Notes: generated by a model from the sequence alone, not told the origin. Positions 1-11,152 are shown, counted from the stretch's first letter. The stretch: 64,000 nt of DNA from Prunus persica (GCF_000346465.2 NC_034012.1:5050081-5114080), one strand, 5' to 3'. Program-made: numbers and translations.

Positions 1-40
1 CCCCCCCCCCCCCCCCCCCCCCCCCCCCTTTTTTTTTTTT
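1..40. repeat. Poly-C then poly-T run at the window edge
   Basis: About 28 C residues followed directly by 12 T residues. The corresponding place in the duplicated block (about 12088-12112) has only a CT-rich stretch and a T run, so the long C run is either a copy-specific low-complexity expansion or an assembly-edge artefact. No gene is seen. Confidence 0.8.
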
Positions 41-543
41 GGTTGACTTCTTGACTTCTAACCTCATAACCCGATTGGAAGAGAAGCGAGCCGGCGGTTT
101 GGAATCACAAGAATAGCGAACTGGGGCGAGCCCTTTATGATACCAACTTAAACTTGGCTGCTATGATAATGAGAGCAATGCATCAATAAAAGTCGACCAA
201 AAAGAGTCAAAATATACTTCATTTAGAAAATATGCATTGGCTACAAGATCCCCTTGGACCACGACTAAAAATTGAGGCAAAAGCCAACACAATTCGTCCG
301 TTCCTACTTTAACAGCCCACAGATACTTTTTTTTTTTTTTTTTTTGGGGTGAAGAGCCCACAGATACTTTACATGTGAGGTAGAAAAGATTTACAGAGAG
401 GACCGTGGCCTACGTTCTAGAAATTTTGAATGTCCTCCATGCTAGCGATATGCTCATACTTGAAACTCAAATGCTTCACGCAATAACAAATACTCATCAT
501 TCTTTATTGCTAAAGAATCATTCTCAAAACACCAATGGAGTCT

Positions 544-1224
544 TTTTTTTCTTTTTCTTTTTTGAGAAATTCTATGATTGCATTCATAATTCAGTCAAAA
601 AAGCCATTAGTCATAAAGGGCCAATACAAACTAGCCACAAAAGGGCCATTATAATAACGAAGCAGTCTAATATCAAAATTAAGATAATATGACGTGTCTC
701 CACTAACGATCAGGTAGGATCAAAAAACTCTGGCATAGACATCCCAACTAAGATTGCAAACTTAGAATAATAAAAAAAAGATAAAATTTGAAAAAACCAA
801 GCCATAACAACACAAATAAAACTTTCACAAAGGAGAGATGAAAAGCTCTCACAAAGGAGATATGAAAAACTCTCACAAAAGGAGAGGTGAAAACTACACA
901 GAGAACCCAAAGAGTCTTTGCAACTTATTCCAAACATAAAGAAATTGCAAAAAAGATGGTGGTGGAGATCCGACACCGAAATGCAGGTGAAGATCCGACG
1001 CTGAGCCGCAGCCGCCTATAATGGTTGGATGAAAATCATAACAAAACTAAGACAAATAGGGAAAACCTTTTGTCTCTGAAAATGGGGGAAGAGGTGAAAG
1101 GAGGAAGAGAAGAGGGGAGAGGGGGGGAAGAACAATGGCTTCCTCCCCCCTCAAAGTGGAAAAGGCTCTAAGAGTGTTTTTTGGGAGAAAGCGAGCTAGG
1201 GTTTTTTAGGAGAACAAATACTTT
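544..1224 (-). mobile_element. Retroposon (non-LTR/processed type) with 12-bp target duplication
   Basis: The direct repeat CCAATGGAGTCT flanks the insert at 532-543 and 1225-1236. The duplicated block B has the site only once (about 12407-12418, CCAATGGGATCT), so this is a filled versus empty site. The insert starts with a T-rich run (541-563) on the + strand, which is a poly-A tail on the - strand. TSD length and tail fit target-primed reverse transcription. Its 5' end (near 1224, - strand) contains CCCTAG followed by a CT-rich leader, like the 5' part of a plant LINE or an mRNA. Three imperfect units of about 25 bp (CTCACAAAGGAGA core) occur at 822-892. Family not recognised. Confidence 0.7.
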
Positions 1225-1493
1225 CCAATGGAGTCTAACTTAGTGAAAAATGACATTGACTTGCATATTAGTAGTCTGAGGTTAGAAAAAAAAATTATTC
1301 TCAAAACAAAATCTCATGTAATTACTAAATCAAGCCAATTTTTGGATCAAACCAAAGAAAAATAAAAAAAAATTCAACCGGCTAATAGTTCCAAAACTCA
1401 TTGAAAAGACAAAGGAAAAGATAAGAAAGTTTCACTACGTACGTATCCATGGGGTGCACTGGTTTTGAAATCCACGTTGATGCATATGGCTCA

Positions 1494-2079
1494 GGCCAAT
1501 TTGGCATTAAAAATAAAATAAATAAAGTTTTCATTAAAAATAAATATATTGTCAATAATATGGTCATAACAAAAATATATCAAAGGAGAAACAAAAGTTC
1601 AACCAACCAAACTCATGACCATTCAAGAATGTACAAGATTTTCAATCAAAGCTACTAGATACAGAGTAAAACCCCAATAGGAAGCAATAAATATATAAAA
1701 TAACTTATGCAAGCCGATACAGAAAGAAAGCAGCTGATTAAAAGTAAACAAAATACAATAACAATTAAAGTTTTTAGGCAACACAAGGCAGTAAACGAAA
1801 ACCCAGATAATAATTTTCAAAATCACAACAAAATTTAAAGCAAACCAAATGAATTGCTTACCAAATTGTAGCTATTTCCCAGGTTATCCACAGAAAATCA
1901 CAGACTTTAAACAATTGGGTATGTATGTGGTATTTTCCCATGTTCCAAATGAGAAAAGAAAATGAATGGCAATTTTAAATAATAAGTTATTTTATCATAG
2001 GTTATCAAACGGGTTGGGCTTCCCAAAATTTTTTAAAAATCACTTATCACTCCAAATAAGCAATGTTAAACGGGTACTC
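1494..2079. other. Unclassified insert in the BBE-like copy 1 upstream region
   Basis: Block B runs directly from the sequence matching 1493 to that matching about 2080. About 587 bp of AT-rich sequence is therefore specific to block A (or deleted from block B). No inverted termini, no coding potential and no clear target duplication are visible. Confidence 0.5.
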
Positions 2080-2409
2080 AATCATATACAGGGGGTGACC
2101 TAAGTATGTATTCTGTGTCTGTGGTGAAGATGAAGTCTCTATGGCCAGAAATGGCTGCATCCTCCATCAACCAGTACCATTTTCAACGAGTAGACACACA
2201 CGTGTCAGGCATGTATTGATTCTATTAATAGAATTCTTAGTCTGAGGTTAAGCTCATCTGAAATCAGTGTGCGCACTAGACAAAAATTCTCATCGTCTTT
2301 AATTTCTCCGTCTCTTTCCTTTGGGTTTCTCTTCTGATACAAGTCATTGACGAATAAATACCATGCGAAAAAATAAGTAGATATTCAAAGTTAGGTGCTT
2401 TGGTTTCAT

Positions 2410-2417
2410 TATAAATA
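2410..2417 (+). promoter_or_regulatory. TATA box of BBE-like copy 1
   Basis: TATAAATA, 82 bp upstream of the ATG at 2500. It is conserved at the same distance in copy 2 (13146-13153), together with the surrounding sequence. Confidence 0.75.
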
Positions 2418-2499
2418 CTGCAAGGTTTTGTTCAATTTGTCACACTGCCAAGAATATTGAAACTAAGAAAGCCAAACCCCCCCCCCAACCCCCCAAATT

Positions 2500-4103
2500 A
2501 TGACAATGAAGTTTCCAAACTTTCCACTAACGCTGCTCATCCTCTCAATCCTTTCATCACTCTTCAGGATCATGGGCAACTTCAGAACCCGTTCCCATTA
2601 ATGGGTTTCTCCAATGCCTTCCAAAACAGTTCATTTCTGGCCGCCCAACCTTGAAACCGTTTACCCCCCTTCAAAACACCTCTTTTCGGTCCGGGTTTTG
2701 ATGGGCCCCATTAAAAACCCCAGATTTTCAGCCCTACAACTCCAAAACCTCTGGCCATTGTAGCAGCCAAGCACGAATCTCATGTGCAGGCAACTATTGT
2801 TTGTGCAAAGCAACATGGATTGCAAATTAGAATCCGAAGTGGTGGCCATGACTATGAGGGTCTATCGTACGTATCGCCTGTTCCCTTTGTCGTTCTGGAC
2901 ATGTTTCATTTCCAATCCGTTGATGTTAATGTCAAGGATGAGAGTGCTTGGGTTGAGTCTGGAGCTACTCTTGGCAAAATTTATTATAAAATTGCTGAGA
3001 AAACCAAGGTTCATGGGTTTCCTGCTGGGGTTTGTCCAACTGTTGGTGCTGGTGGCCACATTAGTGGTGGAGGGTATGGGAATTTGATGAGAAAATACGG
3101 CCTTAGCATCGACAATATCGTCGATGCTAAACTAGTTGATGCAAATGGTAGAATCCTTGATAGAAAGTCTATGGGAGAAGACATTTTCTGGGCCCTTAGA
3201 GGAGGTGGAGGAGCTAGCTTTGGAGTCATTCTTTCATGGAAACTGAAGCTTGTTCGAGTTCCAGAAAAAGTGACCGTGTTCAACGTTACAAAGACATTAG
3301 AGCAAGGCGTTACAGATGTCCTTTATAAGTGGCAATTTGTAGCACCCGTGCTCCCTAAAGACCTCTTCCTGAGAGCAAGGCCAGAAATCGAGAATAATAC
3401 TGAGGGCAAGAAGACTGCGGAAGCATCATTCATTGGTCATTTTTTGGGGCAAACCGACAAGCTTCTTCCATTGATGAACGAGAGATTCCCTGAATTGGGT
3501 TTACGACGAGAAGATTGTCATGAAGTGAGTTGGATTGAATCCGTTGTATTCTGGGATGAATTCCCACTTGGAACCCCAATAACTATTCTTCTCAACCAGA
3601 CAGCCACACCAATACCCTTCTTCAAAGCTAAGTCTGACTATGTGAAGAAACCAATTCCAAAAAAAGTTATAGAATACATGTTTAAGGCGATGCTTGAGAT
3701 AGGGAATATATGGACGGAATGGAACCCTCATGGTGGAAGAATGAGTGAGATTTCTGCGTCGGCAACTCCATACCCTCACAGAGCTGGAAACCTGTATATG
3801 ATTCAATACTATACGTCGTGGTATCAAGACGAAGGAATTGAGGCCACCAACAGGTACATTCACTTAACAAGAAAGTTGTATGAAAAGATGGCTCCGTTTG
3901 TCTCCAGGAACCCGAGAGAGGCCTTCCAAAACTATAGGGATCTCGACATTGGCGCCAATCTGTACAACCAAAGTAACCTTCTAACTGCTAGAGTTTACGG
4001 AAGCAAGTATTTTAAAGGTAACTTTGAAAGATTGGTGCGTGTGAAAACCGTGGTTGATCCTCACAACTTTTTCAAGCATGAACAAAGTATCCCACCTATT
4101 TAG
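2500..4103 (+). pseudogene. BBE-like FAD oxidase copy 1, frameshifted N-terminus
   Basis: Berberine-bridge-enzyme-like proteins are secreted flavoproteins that oxidise alcohols such as monolignols, or sugars. From about 2770 to the stop at 4101-4103 the frame is open and close to copy 2. It has the His-linked FAD motif (GGHDYEG), the Cys-linked motif GVCPTVG (TGT at 3033-3035), SGGGYG, and the C-terminal NYRDLDIG. The start at 2500 matches copy 2, but between about 2560 and 2750 there are several 1-2 base gains and losses, for example an extra T near 2562 that leads to a stop. The signal peptide is thus out of frame with the enzyme. The position equivalent to the active-site Lys is Met (ATG at 3798-3800, NLYMIQY). 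It could be a real pseudogene or a working gene with local sequence errors, because all indels fall within 190 bp. A poly-A signal AATAAA lies at 4202-4207. Confidence 0.85.
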
Positions 4104-4201
4104 AGAGAGATTGGAAGGTTTAAGAATGAACATGTGTGAGTCTGGCTAGTCATCCTAGATAATGCTATTGATGCTTGTAATATTGATTTGATGTATTGGA
4201 A

Positions 4202-4207
4202 AATAAA
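4202..4207 (+). terminator. Poly-A signal candidate, BBE-like copy 1
   Basis: AATAAA about 100 bp after the stop. The same signal stands at the equivalent place in copy 2 (14907-14912). Confidence 0.5.
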
Positions 4208-4540
4208 GCATAGTCTACAATAAGCCATCATATATATGTACAAAAGACTTATTTTTGGGACGTTCATTCATAAAAGGTGACAATGTTCTTAGCAATCAGT
4301 CAACAATGTCACCTTATCCACACAACCTCTACTATGACGGCTATGCCCGATATTGGGAAAGCAATATGTTATGCGGTTTGTATGTAAGCAGTTAGCTATT
4401 ACTCAAATTTTGAATTGCTTAACCTAATTACCTAATCGTGTAGAATATTGTTTAACCTAATTCCTCACGTTTGATATGCATAGGCTTGTTGAAAGAGACC
4501 CCTTACAACTTTGCAATAATGTTCTTTGGGACATGGAAAT

Positions 4541-5045
4541 TTTGAAGTTTTGGAAATAAAACCGTTACTTTTCAATGTTAAGAAAAATTACATTTACTGG
4601 GATTAATGGTAGTTTGTTGTTGGGTTGACTGGTCCTTAAGATCGCATCCGCAATGATGAGGGTCATTTCAATTTTATTTCAATAAAATGAACTTTTGACT
4701 TGCAGTAGTAAAGTTCAGTTCATTTCAGAGATCAATATTTCATTTCAAGGATCAATAGTTCATTTTCAGAGGTTAATAAAATAAACTTTGAAATGAAATT
4801 CATTTCAATAAGCTGATCCATCATTATAACTCTACATCCTCTCTCTTGTCGACACATGAAGAACATTAATTTTACCTTTTAATTTTCCATTACATTTAAT
4901 TTAAACTAGCCGTTAAGTTCTCCTCCCCCCCCAAGATTTCATTGATTTGTATACTAGCCTCTCTATTATTGATTTGGTGAGGCATTACTCTGCTGCATGC
5001 TGCAATATGAATTTCAGATTTTTATTTATTTTTTAATGATTACAT
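4541..5045. other. Intergenic, no gene seen
   Basis: AT-rich. The stretch 4640-4830 repeats the motif CATTTCA many times in both orientations and may be a decayed MITE. Its termini are not clear enough to call. Confidence 0.4.
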
Positions 5046-5049
5046 GCAA

Positions 5050-5420
5050 AAGAAAGGAAAACTGAAGTGTCAAGCTCAGCAACGTCAGATTTTAAAGAAT
5101 CATGATCATCCCAAGGTTCAGTAGCTGCATCATCTTGCCCACTGGCGTCTGGTAAAGCTGTTGAAACACTGCTGCTACCAACAATGTCATCAACTTCTGA
5201 CTCAGTATCACTATCAATCTCACGTAATCTCTTGATCCACCGTCAACATCAGGTGCCTGCAGCAATCCACTGTCCAAGGAGCTCGATATAGGCTTAACAC
5301 TCTAAGCACTTACTGCAGCCGAACGACCTAACTGGAAGCGAGCGCAACGAAGAAGATTCCAGATCATGTATTGTAGAAGCCTCACCATCAGTGGCACAAG
5401 AGACTACATCTTCTACCTAG
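5050..5420 (-). pseudogene. Fragment of an unidentified acidic protein gene
   Basis: On the - strand, codon-like sequence encodes a Ser/Asp/Glu-rich segment. One part reads SCATDGEASTIHDLESSSLR (about 5410-5350). A second part reads REIDSDTESEVDDIVGSSSV (about 5225-5165) and continues to SGQDDAATEPWDDHDS. The parts lie in different frames and are broken by stops and at least one frameshift near 5225. No start, no domain and no family is recognised, so this is a gene relic at best. Confidence 0.35.
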
Positions 5421-5429
5421 AGAAGCTAG

Positions 5430-6520
5430 AAAAGTGGAGCCATCTTTGCATGCAACTGAAACATATAAGAAAGCCTATAATATTTACCTTCAGAAAGTAA
5501 GATGTCAGCAATTTCATATTAACTGATTATATACTGTCATCTTCAAATATCAGCATCTATTTCTATCATTTGGGATAATGATGTCATCATATTTAGTTTG
5601 GCCTGGGTGATCATTATAGTTTATAATCGTTATAAACTACCATTTTCTTAAAGGATAAACTACCATTTGCAAACCAATGATCGATAGCCAATATCCAAAA
5701 AGCAATTCATGCGCAAGAACCAATTGATCATCATATAAATTCCCAAAGAAGAAAAGGCTTGTAACTCTCAGGTTAAGTAGCTTAGATGGTGTGGGACGTA
5801 AGGGTTGGAGAATTCCATTTTTGGGATTAGGGCATAATTCTCCCTTTGCATAATGCATTGGCCTTCTTCCATTTCATTCCCCTCCACCTCCCCTCCCCCA
5901 GCACACACACACACACACACAACAAAAAAGACTCTCCCACAAACTTGCGAGTTACAACACAATATGATAGTATTATTATATTAACGTATCAAAACAACAG
6001 AAATATTATATTAGCTTCTCTTGGGGCGTGTTTGTTAAAGCATTTCAAAGACTACTTTAGTGTAATTCATGTTGATTGGACAGAGTTTTGGGTTGAATAT
6101 AATATGATTTCATATGTCATGTCATGATTGTTGGTCTGATTTTGATGGTTTTCTACAAGATATCATTGAAGACGAAAAGAACAAAGAAATATTTTTCCTT
6201 TCTCTGTGTTCTCTCTAGCCCATCTTTCTTGTAGGTTTTCTTTCTCTGTTTTGAATAAGATATAGTTTTCCTTGTAAAAACAACAAAGAAATAGACCAGA
6301 ACAAGATTATTTTGAGGCTTTTGAAGACTTACCCGAAGTGGACTTTGATTTCCAGTACGAAATTCTCAACAAAAAGGTCTAACAGGTGATCTTCGCATGC
6401 TATTTGTTATTTAGTAGACAACATCAACGATAGTTTTCAATTCCATGATTGACCAGAACTGACGCAGGCAACAGAAAAGCCAAGATCAAGCTGATAGCAC
6501 AAAGAATCACAAAGATAATT
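5430..6520. other. Intergenic, no gene seen
   Basis: Contains a (CA)n microsatellite at about 5901-5921 and pyrimidine-rich tracts. Short open frames here have no recognisable domain. Confidence 0.4.
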
Positions 6521-6527
6521 TCGAAAG

Positions 6528-6578
6528 ATAGGCCTAGGCGCTAGGCACCCGCCTAGGCGGCCCAGGCGGGTCTGGGCA
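6528..6578. repeat. GC-rich CCGCCTAG-type repeat, short copy
   Basis: A 50-bp island of CCTAGGCG/CCGCCTAGG words in AT-rich DNA. It is the same family as the minisatellite at 57190-57440 and the copy at 60218-60290. Confidence 0.6.
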
Positions 6579-7104
6579 ATATAACATTCGTTTCTTTAGG
6601 TTTTTTTATTTTCTTTTTTGTAATTAAATAATATCTATGGTTTATTTTAATTACTTTTATTAGTAATTATATTTTAATTATTATTTCTTTTGTGAACAAT
6701 TAGTATTAAATATTTTAATTACATTTATAAATTATATTACTTGATAAATAGTAATTTATTTATTTTAATAATTTTCCCACTTTAATTTTCATCGGGATAA
6801 TTTTTTTTCGAAATAGCTAATTAATTATTATTTTTTAATTGAGTAATATCTTAGTCTTATTTAATTAATATAATTACTAGGTAGCTTTTTGTTATTTTTT
6901 AGTTAATAATTAGTATTTAAATATTTAATTTGTTTCATAAATTACTTATCAAATAGTAATTAATTATTATGAATTATTTTGTGCACTTAAAAACCAAGAA
7001 AGTGGTTGCAACGTAGTAAGTATATATCACAAAAGAACCAATACATACATATACTATACTTGATTTGCTTATTAACTTAGTTCTTGATTGACTGGCTTGT
7101 AGTG

Positions 7105-7375
7105 ATTATATGTCCCTAGAATACGCAACTGATGGGTTCTACACAATAAAATCTGATGTCTATAGCTTTGGTGTGTTGGTGCTAGAGATAATGAGTGGGA
7201 AGAGAAACATAGGATTTACTTATTGCTTGTTTTTGTTTCTTCTTCTAAATAAGCATAATGGTTTTGAAACGGGACTCAGGTGATTTACGTGAAGTTGTTA
7301 GATTAATTCATGTGGGACATTTATGTGTGCAACGTAACCCTGGAGATAGGCCGAGCATGCTAGTTATAGTTCTAA
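7105..7375 (+). pseudogene. Fragment of a G-type lectin S-receptor-like kinase
   Basis: The stretch 7107-7220 encodes the kinase activation-loop end and subdomain [22 protein letters not shown] followed by [18 protein letters not shown]. The family has GYMSPEYA, so Pro is replaced by Leu. The segment from about 7270 to 7370 ([20 protein letters not shown] then RPSM) is the next exon, subdomain XI. The sequence that normally joins them is missing, and so is the rest of the gene. The fragment is cut on its right by an LTR-type element whose end (TGACAGGACC) starts at 7376. Family assignment rests on the well-known kinase motifs; which member it came from is unknown. Confidence 0.75.
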
Positions 7376-8290
7376 TGACAGGACCTGCTCTGAATTCCTC
7401 GAAACTCGGGACGAATCCTGTGGAATTTTGTCACATCCCGGGATCAACTCCGCCGTAGCACGATATTGTCCGCTCTGGGCCCCCCTCTCTGGCCCTCACG
7501 GTTTTGTTTCTGGGAACTCACGAGCAACTTCCCAGTAGGTCACCCATCCTGAGATTGCTCTAGCCCCCAACTCGCTTAACTTCGGAGTTCCTATGACTCC
7601 GAAGCCAGTGAGCTCCCAAAAGGCCTCGTGCTAGATGGATGCGGGCGTGCACATATAAGGCACATCACCATCTCTCGGTTGGTCGATGTGGGATCTTACA
7701 ATCCACCCCCCTTAAGGGCCCGACGTCCTCGTCGGCACACTCGCACCACACGGCAGAGTGGCTCTGATACCAAATTGTCACATCCCGGGATCAACTCCGC
7801 CGTAGCACGATATTGTCCGCTCTGGGCCCCCCTCTCTGGCCCTCACGGTTTTGTTTCTGGGAACTGGCGAGCAACTTCCTAGTAGGTCACCCATCCTGGG
7901 ATTGCTCTAGCCCCCAACTCGCTTAACTTCGGAGTTCCTATGACTCCGAAGCAGTGAGCTCCCAAAAGGCCTCGTGCTAGATGGATGCGGGCGTGCACAT
8001 ATAAGGCACATCACCATCTCTCCGTTGGTCGATGTGGGATCTTACAAATTTTCAACCTCACACCGATATCGGGCCCACTTACTAACGATATAGCCTCTTT
8101 TCCAAATCAAGGAAAAGAGAGATGAGACTTTGTGCCGAAATTTCAGTAGAGTCTCCCCTGAAAAACGGACATTTACTAAATTTGTTTCACTTGTAACAAT
8201 CACAGTTTAAGAAACCAACTGCCAGCACACACAATGTAATAACACACAGTTTGCATAATAGACTTCTATCCTTCACATAATTCAAGCAAA
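7376..8290 (-). mobile_element. 3' end of a large LTR, split by Cassandra
   Basis: The segments 7376-7428 and 8047-8290, joined across the Cassandra insertion, are the reverse complement of the last 250 bp of the LTR at 16679-20224. Shared landmarks include the terminal TGACAGGACC (on this strand), GGGCCCA, GGGGAGACTCT and the GTTTAAGAAACCAACT region. Both LTR copies therefore end at the same base. The left flank is the receptor-kinase fragment. The other terminus was not found. Confidence 0.65.
7429..8046 (-). mobile_element. Complete Cassandra TRIM element with 5S-RNA-like LTRs
   Basis: Two near-identical LTRs (7429-7700, 272 bp; 7776-8046, 271 bp) begin TGTAAGATCCC and end GGGATGTGACA on the - strand. 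They flank a 75-bp interior (7701-7775). The interior starts with the primer-binding site TGGTATCAGAGC (initiator-Met tRNA type) and ends with a purine tract AAGGGGGGTGGAT. A perfect 5-bp target duplication AATTT lies at 7424-7428 and 8047-8051. On the - strand each LTR contains a 5S-rRNA-like segment with ACTCCGAAGTTAAGCG and AGGATGGGTGACC. This is the defining feature of the Cassandra family (non-autonomous, no protein). The 1-bp length difference and few substitutions between LTRs suggest a fairly recent insertion. Confidence 0.95.
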
Positions 8291-9890
8291 TCCACCAGCA
8301 ATGCTCTTAAGTCACATGATACATTAACAATGCAATTAATGGACCCAAACAATTTTATGAATACCCACTGTAATAAACATAAAATAACTTCCCAAATTTT
8401 CACCATATAACGTTTACCATCCAAACGCAATCACAAGTAGCTTAACTTCCCTCGTTCTTCAAACCTCATCACCTTCTAAGGAGATAATTCCAAGAATACC
8501 CACTCACCAACTACAATTTCAACATCCTTGAACCAACTGTCCATGTAACCCTTCTATTAGTATTGTATCATTTTAGACTTTGCCAATGTCATCCTCTGTA
8601 TGATTAAGCAAAAGCTCACTGGGTCTAGTACTCGCAACTTTTGGAGTTGATGATGAAGCTTCGATCCAAGGTTTACTTGGTTTAAAACATTCCAATGCTG
8701 AAGGTTTCTTGAGACCCAATAAAGATCACCGTCAAAATCTTCACCACCCATTTCGTCAGCTACATAACGTGGGCCTTTGCAAGAGAAGAATACAGCTTAT
8801 TGGGCATTTCTGACAACTTATTCTAACTCATTCACGCACCTGGCCTTTAAAGCATGAATATCATGAAACTATAAATCTGGATGCTGGTACCCCAGTACCT
8901 CTCCCGACATTTGTCCACTATCAAGGATAACGCAAACTTCATCTCCTTCCATAATCCCTATTGGATTAGTTGTCTCCATCAACATATAATTCTGAGGCCT
9001 ACAATTTTCGCCTTTTCTAAGACTGTTATTTTCATCTTTCTTTAGAATTGACAGACGATATTGCTAGTATGATGCTTCGAAAGAAATACTCATCTTTACC
9101 AATTTGTAATTATCATCTCTCTCACCATGATTATCTTCCCGATCTTTCATAAGTAACTCCATGAAGTACTCTCTTGGCACCCCTCCATGACATAGAAGTG
9201 CAATTAAATGTCTTGAAAGATACATATTTCCATATGATTTGCTTACCTTAATTATCTCTAAACGAATTCACTGTTTTAGGGTACCACAACCAATAGAACT
9301 CCCATTGGTCCAACCCGAACGACACGCAACTCAACACTTGCTACCTTTGCTACCTTTATTAGTCAACTGCATTTGTCGGCCTTGCCGACTCGAGCACTTC
9401 CCTTGTGACAGAGCCTTGTCCTTGCCCCTCTAGAAACGATATTCCTCATAACCGTGTTTACTACAACACTCATCTCGAATGTAATCTCTTGCACCTTTCT
9501 TTTCTTGCACTAATGTCATGCCAAGACTTTCTGGGGACTTGAGATACCCACGACTACCTTATTTCTTCGGGGATGCTACATAAGGGTAACATCCCAAACT
9601 TATTGAGGTATGTTGACTTTCGTTTTTCTGTACTTTTTTTTTTCTATGTTATTTTTTAATAATAGAAAAAAATATATATATTACATTTATTGCATAAATG
9701 ATAGTTTGTTCTTGAGATCCACAACTTATTAATTGGAATGCATATTTGGAGTAAGTAGATGAGCACATATCAAGAAATAAGGAAAGGAACATATAAAAAG
9801 GAAGAAAAATGGAGAGAACAGATCCGGACTCGTAAGATCAAGCTAAAGCGAAGTCTTCTCTTTCTATCTTTTTCAGGTGGGAGGGTTTGG
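8291..9890. other. Repeat-derived DNA, probably decayed LTR-element body
   Basis: No intact gene. The stretch follows the split LTR end and probably belongs to the same old element, but I cannot identify gag, protease or polymerase motifs. Only short open frames exist on both strands. The segment 9835-9865 (AAGCTAAAGCGAAGTCTTCT) recurs at about 11895. Confidence 0.35.
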
Positions 9891-9891
9891 A

Positions 9892-10567
9892 TTAGGGGTG
9901 GGCACTCAAACTGGCGAATCGAAAATTCAAGCCGAACCGCACCGAACTAAACCAGAAAAAAATCGAGTTGACCAAAAAGTCAACAACCGGTCAACAACCG
10001 AACCGGATCGGTTTGGACCAGTTTCGAATTCAGTTCCATGTCTTTAAAAACCGAACCGGGTCGCACCAAACCGGTCAAACTAAAAAAAATAATATAATTT
10101 CAATATATATTTATATTTAATGCTATATTTTTAATTTCACTAAAAAAAACATAATATTTATCCAAGTTCAATGTCAAAATATCTCTTTTTTCTAACTTTA
10201 ATATTTATTTTTTTATATGAAATTGAATAATTTGTTAATTTTCAAGTAAAAAAATAATATTTCAGTTGAGAATTGTATTAAAAAATAATTTTAAAAAATA
10301 ATTTATATAATCCAGTTCAAAACCGAACCGGAATCGGAACCAGACCAAAATCGGTTCAAACGGAATCGGACTGAAACCAGTTCAAACAGAACCGGACTGA
10401 AACCGGTTCAAATGGAACCAGACTGAAACCGGTTTAAACAGAACCGGACAGTTTTTGAAATTTTTTTATTAAAATCGAATCAAACCGAACCAAACTAAAT
10501 GAATAGTACCGGATCAATTTTAATTTGAGACAAAAATCGGTTCAAACTGAACCGTGTCCACCCTTAA
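9892..10567. mobile_element. MITE-like element with AACCGGTTC internal repeats
   Basis: The ends TTAGGGGTGGGCAC (9892-9905) and the reverse complement TTAAGGGTGGACAC (ending 10567) form imperfect terminal inverted repeats. Inside, the words ACCGGTTCAAA and GAACCGGACTGAA repeat about every 24-26 bp (10310-10450), and there are more CCGAACCG words near 9930-10070. No coding capacity. Superfamily and target duplication are unclear. Confidence 0.65.
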
Positions 10568-10639
10568 GTTGGACACCCCAAACAACTCAGCTAACATTGT
10601 CACATCAAGCGAAGAAAATAAGCCATGCAAGGTAGCAAA

Positions 10640-11125
10640 TTTATGTTTAACATATGGGCACATTTTGCAGTTGGAAACAAACCCTGCGATTCAATTATAT
10701 GAAATCCCATATCAAATGGGTTTGGCTTCTTGTGTCCATAATTAATAATATTTGATTGGACTAAATAATCCCAAAAGATTTAGTAGATTTACTTGGAATA
10801 TTTATTAATAACAAAGTGATTAAATTAAGAGTAATGTCAACACGATCACGAATGATTGACATATAATCCTTTACGTCCATCATGAATATATACCTTTGAC
10901 TTCCAATTTATGTTTGACATATGGGCACATTTTGCAGTGGGAAACAAACTCATTTGAAATCGTGGACCCAGATAGGCAATCCCGTATCAAATGGGTTTGG
11001 CTTATTGTGTCCATAATTAATAATATTTGATTGGACTAAATAATCCCAAAAGATTTAGTAGAATTACTTGGAATATTTATTAATAACAAAGTGATTAAGT
11101 TAAGAATAATTAATAATATATGATT
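10640..11125 (+). repeat. Two direct repeats of about 240 bp
   Basis: The stretch 10640-10850 is repeated at 10906-11110 with high identity; both contain CATATGGGCACATTTTGCAG. A third partial relative of their 3' half lies at 11930-12030. No gene is present. Confidence 0.75.
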
Positions 11126-11152
11126 CAGTAGATTTCTTTCCATACCGATTCA

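Larger units (their letters stand above)
30..4540 (+). repeat. Tandem duplication block A (contains BBE-like copy 1)
   Basis: This stretch can be aligned by eye to 12100-15283. The shared parts are the far upstream sequence (for example 361-540 against 12240-12410), the promoter, the coding region and the 3' flank as far as about 4540. Block A is longer because it carries two insertions that block B lacks: a retroposon at 544-1224 and an unclassified insert at about 1494-2079. The latter starts inside GGCTCA and has no terminal inverted repeat that I can see. Between 361 and 2400 there is no credible gene. Confidence 0.85.

Noticed and set aside
822..892. CRISPR-like array
   Set aside because: Three imperfect units with no unique spacers in a plant retroposon; simple tandem repetition.
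2784..3087. Second open frame overlapping BBE-like copy 1 (also 13504-13809 in copy 2)
   Set aside because: Same shift relative to the enzyme frame in both copies; it is conserved only because the coding frame is.
7500..7640. Possible 5S rRNA gene
   Set aside because: The 5S-like sequence sits inside each Cassandra LTR and is diverged; the LTR structure, primer-binding site and target duplication explain it fully.
9588..9610. Start of a second LTR (TAACATCCCAAAC)
   Set aside because: Only a short match to the LTR start; no TG terminus, no following similarity and no target duplication.
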